DNA of 64,000 nt from CAIJXB01 sp964439595 (GTDB lineage: Bacteria; Chlamydiota; Chlamydiia; Chlamydiales; Rhabdochlamydiaceae): NCBI GenBank assembly GCA_964439595.1, contig CAYTOK010000013.1:1-64000 (forward strand), written 5' to 3'. Position numbers and translations under genes: made by a program. Positions 45,272-53,692 of the stretch are shown here, in pieces; position 1 is the first letter of the stretch, and each line of letters starts with the position of its first letter. The notes under the pieces are model-generated. The model had not been told where the DNA came from. It did not search any database and was given only the letters and a program-made list of their open reading frames with translations.

Positions 45272-45526
45272 ATGTCTATTCATTATAACCCAAATACAGG
45301 CAAAGCTCCTCATTTCTCTGAACAAAAAAAAACAAACTGCTCTTATTTAAACAACTTTTCTCCCCCCTTCTCACTAAGGCAAAGAATACTTACCGGTCAA
45401 AGAGCTCCAGAACCAAAATCAATTAAACACATTTCTCTAGGGGTTCCAGTCTCTTTTACAGAATTTAGCAAGAAAATACTCCCTAAGATTAAGGGAGAAG
45501 ATAAAATTAACCATAACTGGTTATAA
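45272..45526 (+). CDS. small basic protein, cassette gene A, copy 1
   Basis: An 84-residue protein of unknown function starting MSIHYNPNTGKAPH. ATG 45272 has GAGGTG upstream and is preferred over an in-frame GTG at 45266. It is basic, without signal or membrane segment. The second half (RAPEPKSIKHIS, FTEFSKKILPK) aligns without gaps to the copy-2 protein at 46600-46923. It is followed 41 nt later by cassette gene B. Confidence 0.55.
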   Translation: MSIHYNPNTGKAPHFSEQKKTNCSYLNNFSPPFSLRQRILTGQRAPEPKSIKHISLGVPVSFTEFSKKILPKIKGEDKINHNWL

Positions 45527-45567
45527 CAAAAAGAAAAGTTGTTTTAATTATAAAGAAGGAGATTTTT

Positions 45568-46062
45568 ATGCCATCATCAATAGGCCCAAAACAAGAACCC
45601 CTCTTACCAGATGGGAGCCCAAAGGTAGAAAGAAAAACCCCAAGTCCAACTTCAGTTGCCGGTAGAGCGACAGAAGCGGCTAGCAAAGCATGGAAAACGC
45701 TGACTGGCCCACGTCATAAACCGGCTATCCAATACACTTCTATGGAAGACCCTACTCTTCCATCAGCCAAAAAAACAGGTGAGGTAGTAGTAGGATCTAG
45801 AGTGGGGGAGATACCGACAGAACAACACCCAGCGCTTGGGAAGCGCAAAACTGAGCCCCGTCAAGAGCGCTCCGCCGCAGACGGAACTACAGCAAAACCA
45901 TGGAGGCCCGATAGAAGTAACTATGGTAAGATTAACGCTCCCGGAGTAAGACTACCTTTACTTAACCATGAAGCTCCGTCAGCAGAAAGGACAAGGCGCT
46001 TACAGAATGAACAAATACAAGGGTATGTCGAAAGAAGTTCTACTAAGCTCCCAAAAGGATAA
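45568..46062 (+). CDS. small Pro/Ser-rich basic protein, cassette gene B, copy 1
   Basis: A 164-residue protein with a strong SD (GAAGGAGA). The N-terminus EPLLPDGSPKVERKTPSPTS and the helix AGRATEAASKAWKTL match the copy-2 paralogue at 46993-47475 (EPLIPRGSPESIETRAPSPT, DKAAEVASAVWNKM). The rest is polar, Pro- and charge-rich and likely disordered. No family is known to me. Disorder and a Pro/Ser-rich N-terminus would suit a secreted effector, but that is an inference. Confidence 0.6.
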   Translation: MPSSIGPKQEPLLPDGSPKVERKTPSPTSVAGRATEAASKAWKTLTGPRHKPAIQYTSMEDPTLPSAKKTGEVVVGSRVGEIPTEQHPALGKRKTEPRQERSAADGTTAKPWRPDRSNYGKINAPGVRLPLLNHEAPSAERTRRLQNEQIQGYVERSSTKLPKG

Positions 46063-46075
46063 AGCTATGCTGAGT

Positions 46076-46116
46076 CTACATAGTCAGTTGCCTATAAACA
46101 GCATCTGACTATGTAG
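46076..46116. terminator. terminator hairpin after cassette B copy 1
   Basis: CTACATAGTCAG (46076-46087) and CTGACTATGTAG (46105-46116) form a perfect 12-bp stem with a 17-nt loop, followed by CTTTTCTC. A degraded version lies at the same place in copy 2 (about 47489-47529). Confidence 0.75.
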
Positions 46117-46129
46117 CTTTTCTCTATTA

Positions 46130-46345
46130 GAAGCCAGAAGAAGCTCTTCTCCAACAGCTACGGTCTTTTATACCCTTTTCTAATTTTTCCATTTAATACA
46201 AAGTACAAACACAAGAATAAGCCTCACCGAGGTACCTGAGGAGAAACTAGCCACTTTGAAAAGTTTAGAGAAAAAGACTTAGATAGCGGTTAACACGAGC
46301 TTATTTTTCAGCAGGCTAAGGATGCCTTTATGCATGAGTAGGTTT
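46130..46345 (-). pseudogene. decayed 3' end of a duplicated autotransporter gene
   Basis: The DNA matches the 3' end of the intact minus-strand autotransporter gene at 47540-50443 in sequence and orientation: TATTAGAAGCC at the C-terminal stop region, GAGAAACTAGCCA versus GTGAAACTAGCCA, AAAAGACTTAGATAG versus AAAACACTTAGATAG, and TTTATGCA. It is shortened by an internal deletion and has no open frame. It marks the right end of duplication copy 1. Confidence 0.7.
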
Positions 46346-46599
46346 TCTCCTTTTTTCAGATCTTTATTAAAAAAACAACCTAAAATAGGGGCTTCAAAAT
46401 CCCTTTTTTACAATTATTTGCCTATTTTACAACTAAACATTAAATTTAATCATTTTAAGTACCTTATAAAATAAATTCAAGTCATACAAAAAAGAAATCC
46501 CCATAGAAGATTTAAAATATTTCGCATATCTTTATTTGATTTAAAAAGAAAACAAATAGAATAAAGTTTTAATAAAAATCAAAGTAGAAATGGTATTAA

Positions 46600-46923
46600 A
46601 TGCCTGTTAATAACAACTTAGAATTCTATCAAACTCTTCGCTGTATTTCTTGCCTTAGCAGGGATGACCGACCCTCTATTAAAATAACAGGAAAAAGCAA
46701 GGTCCCAGTTAGCAATAAGCAAATCTACACACTCCCTCCAAGTAGCCTTGTCAATAAATCGTCCTTATTTGGACAACTTTTCTTCAAAATCTCGTCTAAA
46801 AGCACTGCTCCAGATCTACAGCATAAAATCCGCGCCCAGAGTCAACTACCCACGAAACGTCTTTTCCCGAGGATTCCTGGCCCCTTTAGAGAATTTAGAG
46901 AGCAAGTCCTCCTTAAAGATTAG
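46600..46923 (+). CDS. small basic protein, cassette gene A, copy 2
   Basis: A 107-residue paralogue of the protein at 45272-45526, with a diverged and longer N-terminus (MPVNNNLEFYQTLRCISCLS). The second half, RAQSQLPTKRLF and FREFREQVLLK, keeps the spacing of copy 1. An overlapping frame at 46748-46951 is a shadow. No SD is obvious before ATG 46600, so expression is less certain than for copy 1. Confidence 0.5.
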   Translation: MPVNNNLEFYQTLRCISCLSRDDRPSIKITGKSKVPVSNKQIYTLPPSSLVNKSSLFGQLFFKISSKSTAPDLQHKIRAQSQLPTKRLFPRIPGPFREFREQVLLKD

Positions 46924-46992
46924 AAAAGAGAATAAATTTGAACATGACTGATTATAAAAAAAAGGTGTTTTAAATATAAAAAGGAGATCATT

Positions 46993-47475
46993 ATGCCTAT
47001 AAGACGATTGGAAGGGCAAGAGCCCCTCATACCAAGAGGAAGCCCAGAAAGTATAGAAACAAGAGCCCCAAGCCCAACAAGCATTACCGATAAGGCAGCA
47101 GAGGTAGCTAGCGCAGTCTGGAATAAAATGCCCAAGGTAGAGCGCAAAAAAACTCCCGAGGGTGAAACTAGCAGGTACAACGCTATGCAAGATGAAACTG
47201 CCCATCCAGAAGCCAAAAAAACCAATGAGCTAGCAATCTCACAAATACATCTTGAACCGAAAAGTATTGAAGTTGATTTAGAGGAGATTAGATTAAAAAA
47301 TAAAAGAGCCGAGTTAGAACAACCACTACTCAAGGGAGAAATAGAACCCTCAGGCTTTAGCAAAAAACGGGAAATAGGAGCCATGACAAGGATGACCATA
47401 GAAGCTGGCAGAACTGGTGTAAACTACAATCCAGGTGTATATACACCTCCAAATATCCCTCCCCCAAAAAAGTAA
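46993..47475 (+). CDS. small Pro-rich protein, cassette gene B, copy 2
   Basis: A 160-residue paralogue of the 45568-46062 protein with a strong SD (AAGGAGA). Conserved parts are PLIPRGSPES, RAPSPTSITDKAAEVASAVW and AKKTNELA. The C-terminal half diverges and ends in a Pro-rich tail (TPPNIPPPKK). Function unknown. It converges on the autotransporter gene with 64 nt between stops. Confidence 0.6.
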   Translation: MPIRRLEGQEPLIPRGSPESIETRAPSPTSITDKAAEVASAVWNKMPKVERKKTPEGETSRYNAMQDETAHPEAKKTNELAISQIHLEPKSIEVDLEEIRLKNKRAELEQPLLKGEIEPSGFSKKREIGAMTRMTIEAGRTGVNYNPGVYTPPNIPPPKK

Positions 47476-47539
47476 AGCTATTTTGGCCTACAGAGTCAGT
47501 CACTTACAAACAGTGTCTAACTATACACTCTTTTCTCTA

Positions 47540-50443
47540 TTAGAAGCCGAGGCGGAGCTCGCCGCCGTAGCTATGATCTTTATACCCTCTGCCAAACTCT
47601 CCATTATAATACAGGTTAAAAGCTAAGAAATCTTCTAAGAAGGAGCCTCTTAAGACTAATCCAGGAGATACTAAACTACGGGATGGCAAATATCCCTCAA
47701 TAGTAAAGGGGATGTCTAGATCTCTAAACTCTACTTTATACGTAGATCCTTTAACTTGAATCTCCCTAACCCAAGAAATTTTAGGTGAAACTAGCCAATT
47801 TGAAGATTTTATAGAAAAACACTTAGATAGAGTTAGACCTAGCTCATTTCTTAAGAGGATAAAGTTACTTTTATGCACTAGGAGATTAAAACTTCCGGCT
47901 CCTTTTTCCCTAAACGCATTTTCTTTACCTATAATATAATCTAAAGAATCAAAAGGTCTAATAAGCCATCCATACAAGTTATAATTCACTCCAGTGTCTA
48001 AATGTGATAGAAGCTCCACCCCTCCATGACTATTAGAAGCCTTTAGTGTTTCGTGCGGGAAAAATAGATTGCGCCGCTCTTTAAAATGGCTCCATCCCCC
48101 CGTAAAAGACAGGGTTCCATAAAACATTTCTCCTAAAAAAGAGGCATAAAGACCGGCGTATGAACTTTCTATATGCCCTTTTCCTTTCTCCTCTAAAAAA
48201 TGCAAGGAAGAGTGGGTATAACCTCCAAGAGCTCCTAAATAAAAAGGAGTAGTGAAATGGTAATCTACCCCTAAAACTCCCCCTGCAGTATTCCCACGAT
48301 ATCCTACCGTGTCCTTTTCTTTTTTTTGGCTAAGAGCATCTCCAAAGCCATTTACCCAAATATGCCAGGGATTCTCTGTATCTTGAGAGCAAGATGCAGC
48401 ATCTAACACTCCTTCTAGGCGCAGTTTCAGTGTATCTTGTACTCTTATAATAGCATTTTGTTGCAGGATAATAGCTGCCTTATAAAGAGCTGGTTGCATC
48501 TCTTCTAACGAAGCAGAGATCTCTTTCTTTGTAGAATCTGTAAAAAACTCAACAGCTGTAAAAAGCGCTGGATCCTCTAAAAGAAGGGCCCTATCAAATA
48601 CTTCTCCTATTTTTCTGCCGTTAGAGGAACTAGCCATTTTAGCAAGGGAATTATATACCCAAGTAACCGTAGCGCTATTTTCTCCATAAGACACTTCAGC
48701 TCTTCTCCAGGCGGAGGGCTTATCTATGTGAGTAAAAATGCCACTGCGCGATCCCCATGTTAAAAAGGTAGAATGAGTCCCCGGCTTGATAAAGTTAGTG
48801 CCCACATCAAAGATTAAGGTACTACCTTGATCAATAACTAAATCTTCTATGACAGTAAGAAGAGAGCTTCCCTCTTCATCCACGTAGATATGTAGTGTAG
48901 CCTCAGAAGAAAATACCGCTTTTTGTGTCAGGATCTCTCCAATAGAATCTCCTGGGTATACAGTGCCCTTAGAGGTAAGAGACCCCATTACAGACAAACT
49001 CCCGTTTACTGCGCCGTCATTAACCACACAGCCGTTAATCATAGCTCCAAGACCCTCCCCATGTAAATTGGCTCCAGAAAGCACCTTTACAAGGCCATAA
49101 GCTCTTGTGTATAAAGAAGAGTCTTCTTGTAAATTCAGAGTCCCCCCTTCAACCACGGTATTGCCTATAAAATAGTGAAGATCTTCTAGGGTAACGGTGT
49201 TGGTATTGCTACTATCTACTATACGTAGCCCTGAAGTTCCTTTTAAGGATCCCTCGACATGTAGGCTGCTATACTTTACATCTTCAAAAGAAATCTTTTC
49301 GATGACTGCCAAGCCCTCTCCCTCTAGCGCAAAGACTTTATCTAGGCCCTTTCCTGCAATAACACTAAGATTGGGGACTATAAATGTAGAGCCACCCTCT
49401 ATAGATATTAGAGCCTTTTCTTCGATCGCAAAAGTTTGCTCTTTAGATAGGGTGATATCTCCCAAAATGCGAAGTTCCCCACCACTTATATAAAAAGCCC
49501 CGGATCCGATATTATTGATGGAGTGCAGCTCTAAAACACCTTCTTGCTTTAGAAAAATCTTACCTATATTGGAATGCTCTCCAAAAAAAGAAGTAATGCC
49601 TCCTTGAGCCACTACATCTATCTCTCTAAGATCTCCATAAAGATCTACGAGCCCCTCTTCTATAACTAGAGTTCCATAGCCTGATATGTTTCCGGTACCG
49701 GCATATCTAGACTCTTTTGGCAGCTTAAAACGCAAAAACCCTTCTTTCAATACTGTAGGATTATCTAAAGGGAGGGAATTCTCACTCAGAATTTCTAAAG
49801 CTACCTGATCAATAACAGTTCCCTTTTTCCAATAGTTAGCCCCTGATAAAGCTATGGTACTATGAGTTCCTGGTCCTTTAAAGCTCAGCTGACATTGGGC
49901 CGAAAGGTCCTTTCCCCAACAAAAAACCACATCACTAATAGTGTTTGTAAAATGCAAAACAGGATGAGCTGAAGAACTTATTAGCTCAATTTGTGAAGGG
50001 GCTTGTAATATAATAATACCGCTATGAGTTTGCACTTCTTCTGGCAGTTTATGTAAGTCAAAACCAAGTGTGGCTCCATATAGCGTAACCTTGAAGTCAT
50101 TTTCCGGATGAAGTCCTTCAAAAATAAGACCAGCTTTAGCGTGGACTTCTATTTTTATATTTTTAAAAGTAACATCAGGCGAGACGGTGGTGGTGCCTTT
50201 TATTACACTTAAATACTGAGGATAGGTGCCATCGTCTAAAGTATCCCAAATGATTCTAGGAGCTCTTGTTACTCCGTGAATAGTTCTAAGCTGCCCTTCG
50301 ACATCTGAAACTATAATAGAGTCCTCATTAATTGGACTTAAAGGACTCTTCCTATAAGAATCTTCTTCTAAAGTAAGTAGAGCCGCCGAGGCGCCGATAG
50401 TGAAGCACATACCCACGGAAAATAAAATAGCAGAAAAACACAT
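47540..50443 (-). CDS. autotransporter with C-terminal beta-barrel
   Basis: A 967-residue protein with a signal peptide at the N-terminus (hydrophobic to about residue 21, ASA). The passenger contains PATR-like beta-strand repeats (NTVTLEDLHYFIGNTVVEGG, TLNLQED). The barrel is about residues 690-967 (WVNGFGDALSQ, GGVLGVDYHF, YLGALGGYTHSS, YAGLYASFLGEMFYGTLS) and ends in the canonical aromatic GGELRLGF. It should insert in the outer membrane and expose the passenger. Chlamydial Pmp repeats (GGA(I/L), FxxN) are not evident, so it is a different autotransporter type at a locus where Chlamydia has pmp genes. It starts 24 nt after its paralogue. GGGG precedes the ATG. Confidence 0.85.
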   Translation of the reverse strand: MCFSAILFSVGMCFTIGASAALLTLEEDSYRKSPLSPINEDSIIVSDVEGQLRTIHGVTRAPRIIWDTLDDGTYPQYLSVIKGTTTVSPDVTFKNIKIEVHAKAGLIFEGLHPENDFKVTLYGATLGFDLHKLPEEVQTHSGIIILQAPSQIELISSSAHPVLHFTNTISDVVFCWGKDLSAQCQLSFKGPGTHSTIALSGANYWKKGTVIDQVALEILSENSLPLDNPTVLKEGFLRFKLPKESRYAGTGNISGYGTLVIEEGLVDLYGDLREIDVVAQGGITSFFGEHSNIGKIFLKQEGVLELHSINNIGSGAFYISGGELRILGDITLSKEQTFAIEEKALISIEGGSTFIVPNLSVIAGKGLDKVFALEGEGLAVIEKISFEDVKYSSLHVEGSLKGTSGLRIVDSSNTNTVTLEDLHYFIGNTVVEGGTLNLQEDSSLYTRAYGLVKVLSGANLHGEGLGAMINGCVVNDGAVNGSLSVMGSLTSKGTVYPGDSIGEILTQKAVFSSEATLHIYVDEEGSSLLTVIEDLVIDQGSTLIFDVGTNFIKPGTHSTFLTWGSRSGIFTHIDKPSAWRRAEVSYGENSATVTWVYNSLAKMASSSNGRKIGEVFDRALLLEDPALFTAVEFFTDSTKKEISASLEEMQPALYKAAIILQQNAIIRVQDTLKLRLEGVLDAASCSQDTENPWHIWVNGFGDALSQKKEKDTVGYRGNTAGGVLGVDYHFTTPFYLGALGGYTHSSLHFLEEKGKGHIESSYAGLYASFLGEMFYGTLSFTGGWSHFKERRNLFFPHETLKASNSHGGVELLSHLDTGVNYNLYGWLIRPFDSLDYIIGKENAFREKGAGSFNLLVHKSNFILLRNELGLTLSKCFSIKSSNWLVSPKISWVREIQVKGSTYKVEFRDLDIPFTIEGYLPSRSLVSPGLVLRGSFLEDFLAFNLYYNGEFGRGYKDHSYGGELRLGF

Positions 50444-50467
50444 AATTACCCCTAGGTTCTACTTCTT

Positions 50468-53400
50468 TTAAAACCCAAATCGAAGCTCTCCTCCATAACT
50501 ATGATCGCTATACCCTCCCGTAAACTCCCCGTTATAATATAGCGTAGCAGTCAAGAAATCATTCAACATAGAACTAGTTAAAGTTACCCCAGGAGAAACG
50601 AGACTTCTGCTTGGCAGATACCCGGTAATATGAAAAGGGACCCCTGTTCCGACGAATTCCGCTTTATAGGAAGAGCCTTTTATACGAGTTTCTCGCACCC
50701 AAGAGATTTTAGGAGAAAGAGTCCATGTAGTAGCAAATACGCAAAAACACCCTGAGAAATTTAGTCCTAGCTCATTTCTTAGCATAATAGCATTGCTTTT
50801 ATAGGTAAAAAGGTCAAAAGCCCCAGCCCCAGTTTCTGTAAAAGAGTCCTCTTTTGCAGTAATGTAATCAAATGCATCAAATGGTCTAATAGTAAACCCT
50901 TTCCATCCTAAGTTAATCCCTGTGTCTATATGAGAAAGAAGCTGCCTCCCTCCGTGTCTATTAGTTGCAGTTAAAGTATTATCTAGAAATAGTAGATGTC
51001 GATACTCATGAAATCCATTCCAATTTTCAATCACGGATACATTCCCATAAAACATCTCACCTATAGCAGAAAAGTATAACCCTGCATAACCACTTTTAAT
51101 CCTTCCTCTTCCTTGATCCTCTGAAAAATGCAAATCAGCCCTGGTATATCCACCTAAAACACCCACATAAAACTGCTCGAGAAAATGGTAGTCTATTCCA
51201 CTAACAAATCCTCCCATGTTCTCACTATAAGCAACCTGTGGACTACTTGCATAATGAACAGATTCTTGACTTAAAGCATCACCTAGGCCATTCATCCAAA
51301 TGTGGAAAGGGGTAGTTTGTATGTGGCAACTCCCATCCTTAACCTCTCCCTCTTTTGGCTTCACTTGATAACAGTGCCGCGTGTCAAGGATCTTTTGCAT
51401 CCTTAGAGTAACCGTGTCTTGGACTTTTACCACGTTATTTTGCTGGACAAGTACTGCTGCTTTAAATAAGGAAGGCTGCATTTGATTGAGCGTAAGTACA
51501 ATCTCTTCACGAGTTGCTGGAATAAGGAAACCTAAAGAAGACAAGAAAGACATGTCATCTTTAGCTACAAGCTTGTCTATAGCCTCACCGACTCTATGTG
51601 CATTGCCCTCTTTAGCAATGTTAGCAAGAGAGTTGTACCCCCAAGTGACATTAGCTTCATTTTCTTCATAATGGACATGCCCGTTAAGCCAAACAGAAGG
51701 AATCTTCATTTTAAGAAATTTTCCAGATCTCGTATCCCAAGATAGAAAAGTATCAACCATCCCAGGTTCGATGAACTCTGGAGCAACATCAAAAGATAAG
51801 ATGCTACCCTCTTCGATAACAAGTGAGTCTACCACAGATAAAAGAGAGCTTCCTGTACTATCCACATAAATATCCAAATTCGAGTAGGAACCAAAATTCA
51901 CATCGCCAAGCAGAATTTCCCCTCGTGAATTACCCGGATAGATTAAAGACCTGACGCCCTCTTCTCCCAAGCAGTCCACAAAACCAAAAATCATTAAATT
52001 ACCTTTTAAAGTCCCTCTAAGAGAGATATCTCCATCAATGTACGCAGATAGATCTTCTCCTTGTAAAACAGCAAAGTCTTCCACTGTTACAGTGCCTGAA
52101 TCCAATTGATATAAGGCAGTTCCTGCTTTTAACAGCAAAGTTCCGCTATTAATTACAGTTTCTCCTAAATAAGAATTCAAACCGGCTAAAGCAAGAGTGT
52201 TAGTCCTGTTTTCATCAGTTATTTCCAATCCAAAGGCTCCTTTTAATCCTCCAGATATCGTAAGTACAGTACCATTGACATCATCAAATACCACCTGTTT
52301 TATTATATGGGATCCCTCTCCTGATAACGTAAGAGTCCCTTGGGTATTTGACGTTAAAGCAACGTCTAAAGTGGGAATACTAATTATTTTGTCTTCATCG
52401 ACATTTATAGTGGAGCCATCTTCTTTTACCTGAAAAACCTGCCTTGGCTTTAAAATAACATCATCTACAGCATGTAATGTTCCCCCAGAAAGAGAGATGG
52501 CTGAGCGACCTAAATTCTGAAAAGAGCCAACTTCTAAAGTGCCCCCACTTTTTAAAAGCACTGCATTTAAAGTATTAGTCCCAGATAACGCCAAAGAGCC
52601 ATTTTGGATAGATACAGCAATACCTACTACCCCCCCCGATATTTGTAAGTTACCCTGATTTATAATCAAGGTTCCAAGACCAATCATAGAACCAGAAGAA
52701 GTCCATGTATCATCTGGTGGTAAGTTAAACACCAAACTTCCACCTTGTTTATATAAAACAGTTCCTATCGTCGGAAAAGAGTTTGAAGATAAAACTGTTA
52801 CCTCTACTTGATTAATAATGCTGCCGCCAAGCCAAGAGTTATTTCCTGATAAAATAATAGATCCTTTAACGGCACCTTCTCCGTTAAAATAAAGAGGATT
52901 ATATATATTATAATCTTTGATATCTCCCGTTAGTTGCAAAACAGGTGAGTTGTAATACGAGCTGCTAATACGAACTTCAGAATTGTAAAACAAACTAATC
53001 AGGCCAGCATACGTTTCCACCCTTGCTTGCTGCTTAGAAAAAGTAAAATCAACCGCTCCTCCATAAAGGCTAAGATCAAATAAACTCGTGTTCCCAAGTC
53101 CCTGGAAAACCAAAGTAGCATTACCGCTTATATCAACATTGACTCTATTTAAGATAATATCAAACGTCGTCGTCGTTTGCCCACCGCCTATTTCAAGATA
53201 TCCAATAGGATCAGCTTCTGAGGATTTATTTATGCTTCTGGAGCTTCCTGAATGACTCGATTCAATAGTAAGGTCTGTAAAAATATCAGGTAGGGGCTTA
53301 GTTAGATAAATAGCTTCTGCTGTACTTTTTATAGAAATAGGAGGCGTCGTCAAGCCATCTTCTATCGTCTGAATAGCAGACCTTAATGTACCCGGATTTG

Positions 53401-53551
53401 TTACGCTTATTATATTACCCTCTTGATCCTTTTCTACTATGAGAGGCTGGTCTCCAGGATTTGTCACATAAGTAACAGAATGGGAAATATCAGCATTAAT
53501 ACTAAAACAAGCTAATGCAACAAGAAAAAAAGGAAATCGAGCATGACTCAT
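50468..53551 (-). CDS. autotransporter with C-terminal beta-barrel
   Basis: A 1027-residue protein. ATG 53551 (MSHARFPFFLVALACFS, a signal peptide) has AGGAG 8 nt upstream and is preferred over a longer frame from 53614. The passenger has beta-strand repeats (NTLALAGLNSYLGETVINSG, TLLLKAG) and the barrel covers about residues 740-1027 (WMNGLGDALSQ, GFVSGIDYHF, YVGVLGGYTRADLHF, ending GGELRFGF). It is a clear paralogue of the next gene downstream, with high similarity in the barrel and lower in the passenger, as expected for exposed antigens. The two genes form one transcription unit. Confidence 0.85.
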   Translation of the reverse strand: MSHARFPFFLVALACFSINADISHSVTYVTNPGDQPLIVEKDQEGNIISVTNPGTLRSAIQTIEDGLTTPPISIKSTAEAIYLTKPLPDIFTDLTIESSHSGSSRSINKSSEADPIGYLEIGGGQTTTTFDIILNRVNVDISGNATLVFQGLGNTSLFDLSLYGGAVDFTFSKQQARVETYAGLISLFYNSEVRISSSYYNSPVLQLTGDIKDYNIYNPLYFNGEGAVKGSIILSGNNSWLGGSIINQVEVTVLSSNSFPTIGTVLYKQGGSLVFNLPPDDTWTSSGSMIGLGTLIINQGNLQISGGVVGIAVSIQNGSLALSGTNTLNAVLLKSGGTLEVGSFQNLGRSAISLSGGTLHAVDDVILKPRQVFQVKEDGSTINVDEDKIISIPTLDVALTSNTQGTLTLSGEGSHIIKQVVFDDVNGTVLTISGGLKGAFGLEITDENRTNTLALAGLNSYLGETVINSGTLLLKAGTALYQLDSGTVTVEDFAVLQGEDLSAYIDGDISLRGTLKGNLMIFGFVDCLGEEGVRSLIYPGNSRGEILLGDVNFGSYSNLDIYVDSTGSSLLSVVDSLVIEEGSILSFDVAPEFIEPGMVDTFLSWDTRSGKFLKMKIPSVWLNGHVHYEENEANVTWGYNSLANIAKEGNAHRVGEAIDKLVAKDDMSFLSSLGFLIPATREEIVLTLNQMQPSLFKAAVLVQQNNVVKVQDTVTLRMQKILDTRHCYQVKPKEGEVKDGSCHIQTTPFHIWMNGLGDALSQESVHYASSPQVAYSENMGGFVSGIDYHFLEQFYVGVLGGYTRADLHFSEDQGRGRIKSGYAGLYFSAIGEMFYGNVSVIENWNGFHEYRHLLFLDNTLTATNRHGGRQLLSHIDTGINLGWKGFTIRPFDAFDYITAKEDSFTETGAGAFDLFTYKSNAIMLRNELGLNFSGCFCVFATTWTLSPKISWVRETRIKGSSYKAEFVGTGVPFHITGYLPSRSLVSPGVTLTSSMLNDFLTATLYYNGEFTGGYSDHSYGGELRFGF

Positions 53552-53692
53552 ACAAAAAACTCCTAGTACAATAAAACACTGTGAAATGAGTTCGAAGATT
53601 AACAAAAAAAACAAATAACACCAAAAGAAAAAAACATCTGATAAAAAAATGACTCATTTTTTCCGTTAGTTCTTTTTCTTATATGAGAAAAA

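Larger units (their letters stand above)
45019..46345. repeat. tandem duplication, copy 1
   Basis: The segment runs from the 3' end of the DUF177 gene through two small genes into a decayed autotransporter tail. It matches copy 2 (46346 to about 47880) in the same order. Examples are TTTTTTACAACTATTTGC versus TTTTTTACAATTATTTGC after the DUF177 tail, and TTTTCTCTATTAGAAGCC at the autotransporter 3' end in both. Indels and substitutions show the event is old. Confidence 0.75.
46346..47880. repeat. tandem duplication, copy 2
   Basis: It begins with a copy of the DUF177 gene end (CAGATCTTTATTAAAAAAAC against CTGATCTTTCTTAAAAAAAC). The non-coding leader (46370-46599, no gene), the two cassette genes and the 3' end of the intact autotransporter follow. 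Since the full DUF177 gene sits with copy 1 and the full autotransporter with copy 2, a single tandem duplication explains the layout. Confidence 0.7.

Noticed and set aside
46748..46951. 67-codon frame overlapping cassette gene A copy 2
   Set aside because: It first looked like the frameshifted homologue of copy 1, but the 46600-46923 frame aligns better with copy 1 (RA...FxEF...LxK spacing).
46846..47399. Minus-strand frames of 119 and 159 codons across cassette copy 2
   Set aside because: They lie opposite a frame with a strong SD and a duplicated homologue; low-complexity Ser/Leu composition.
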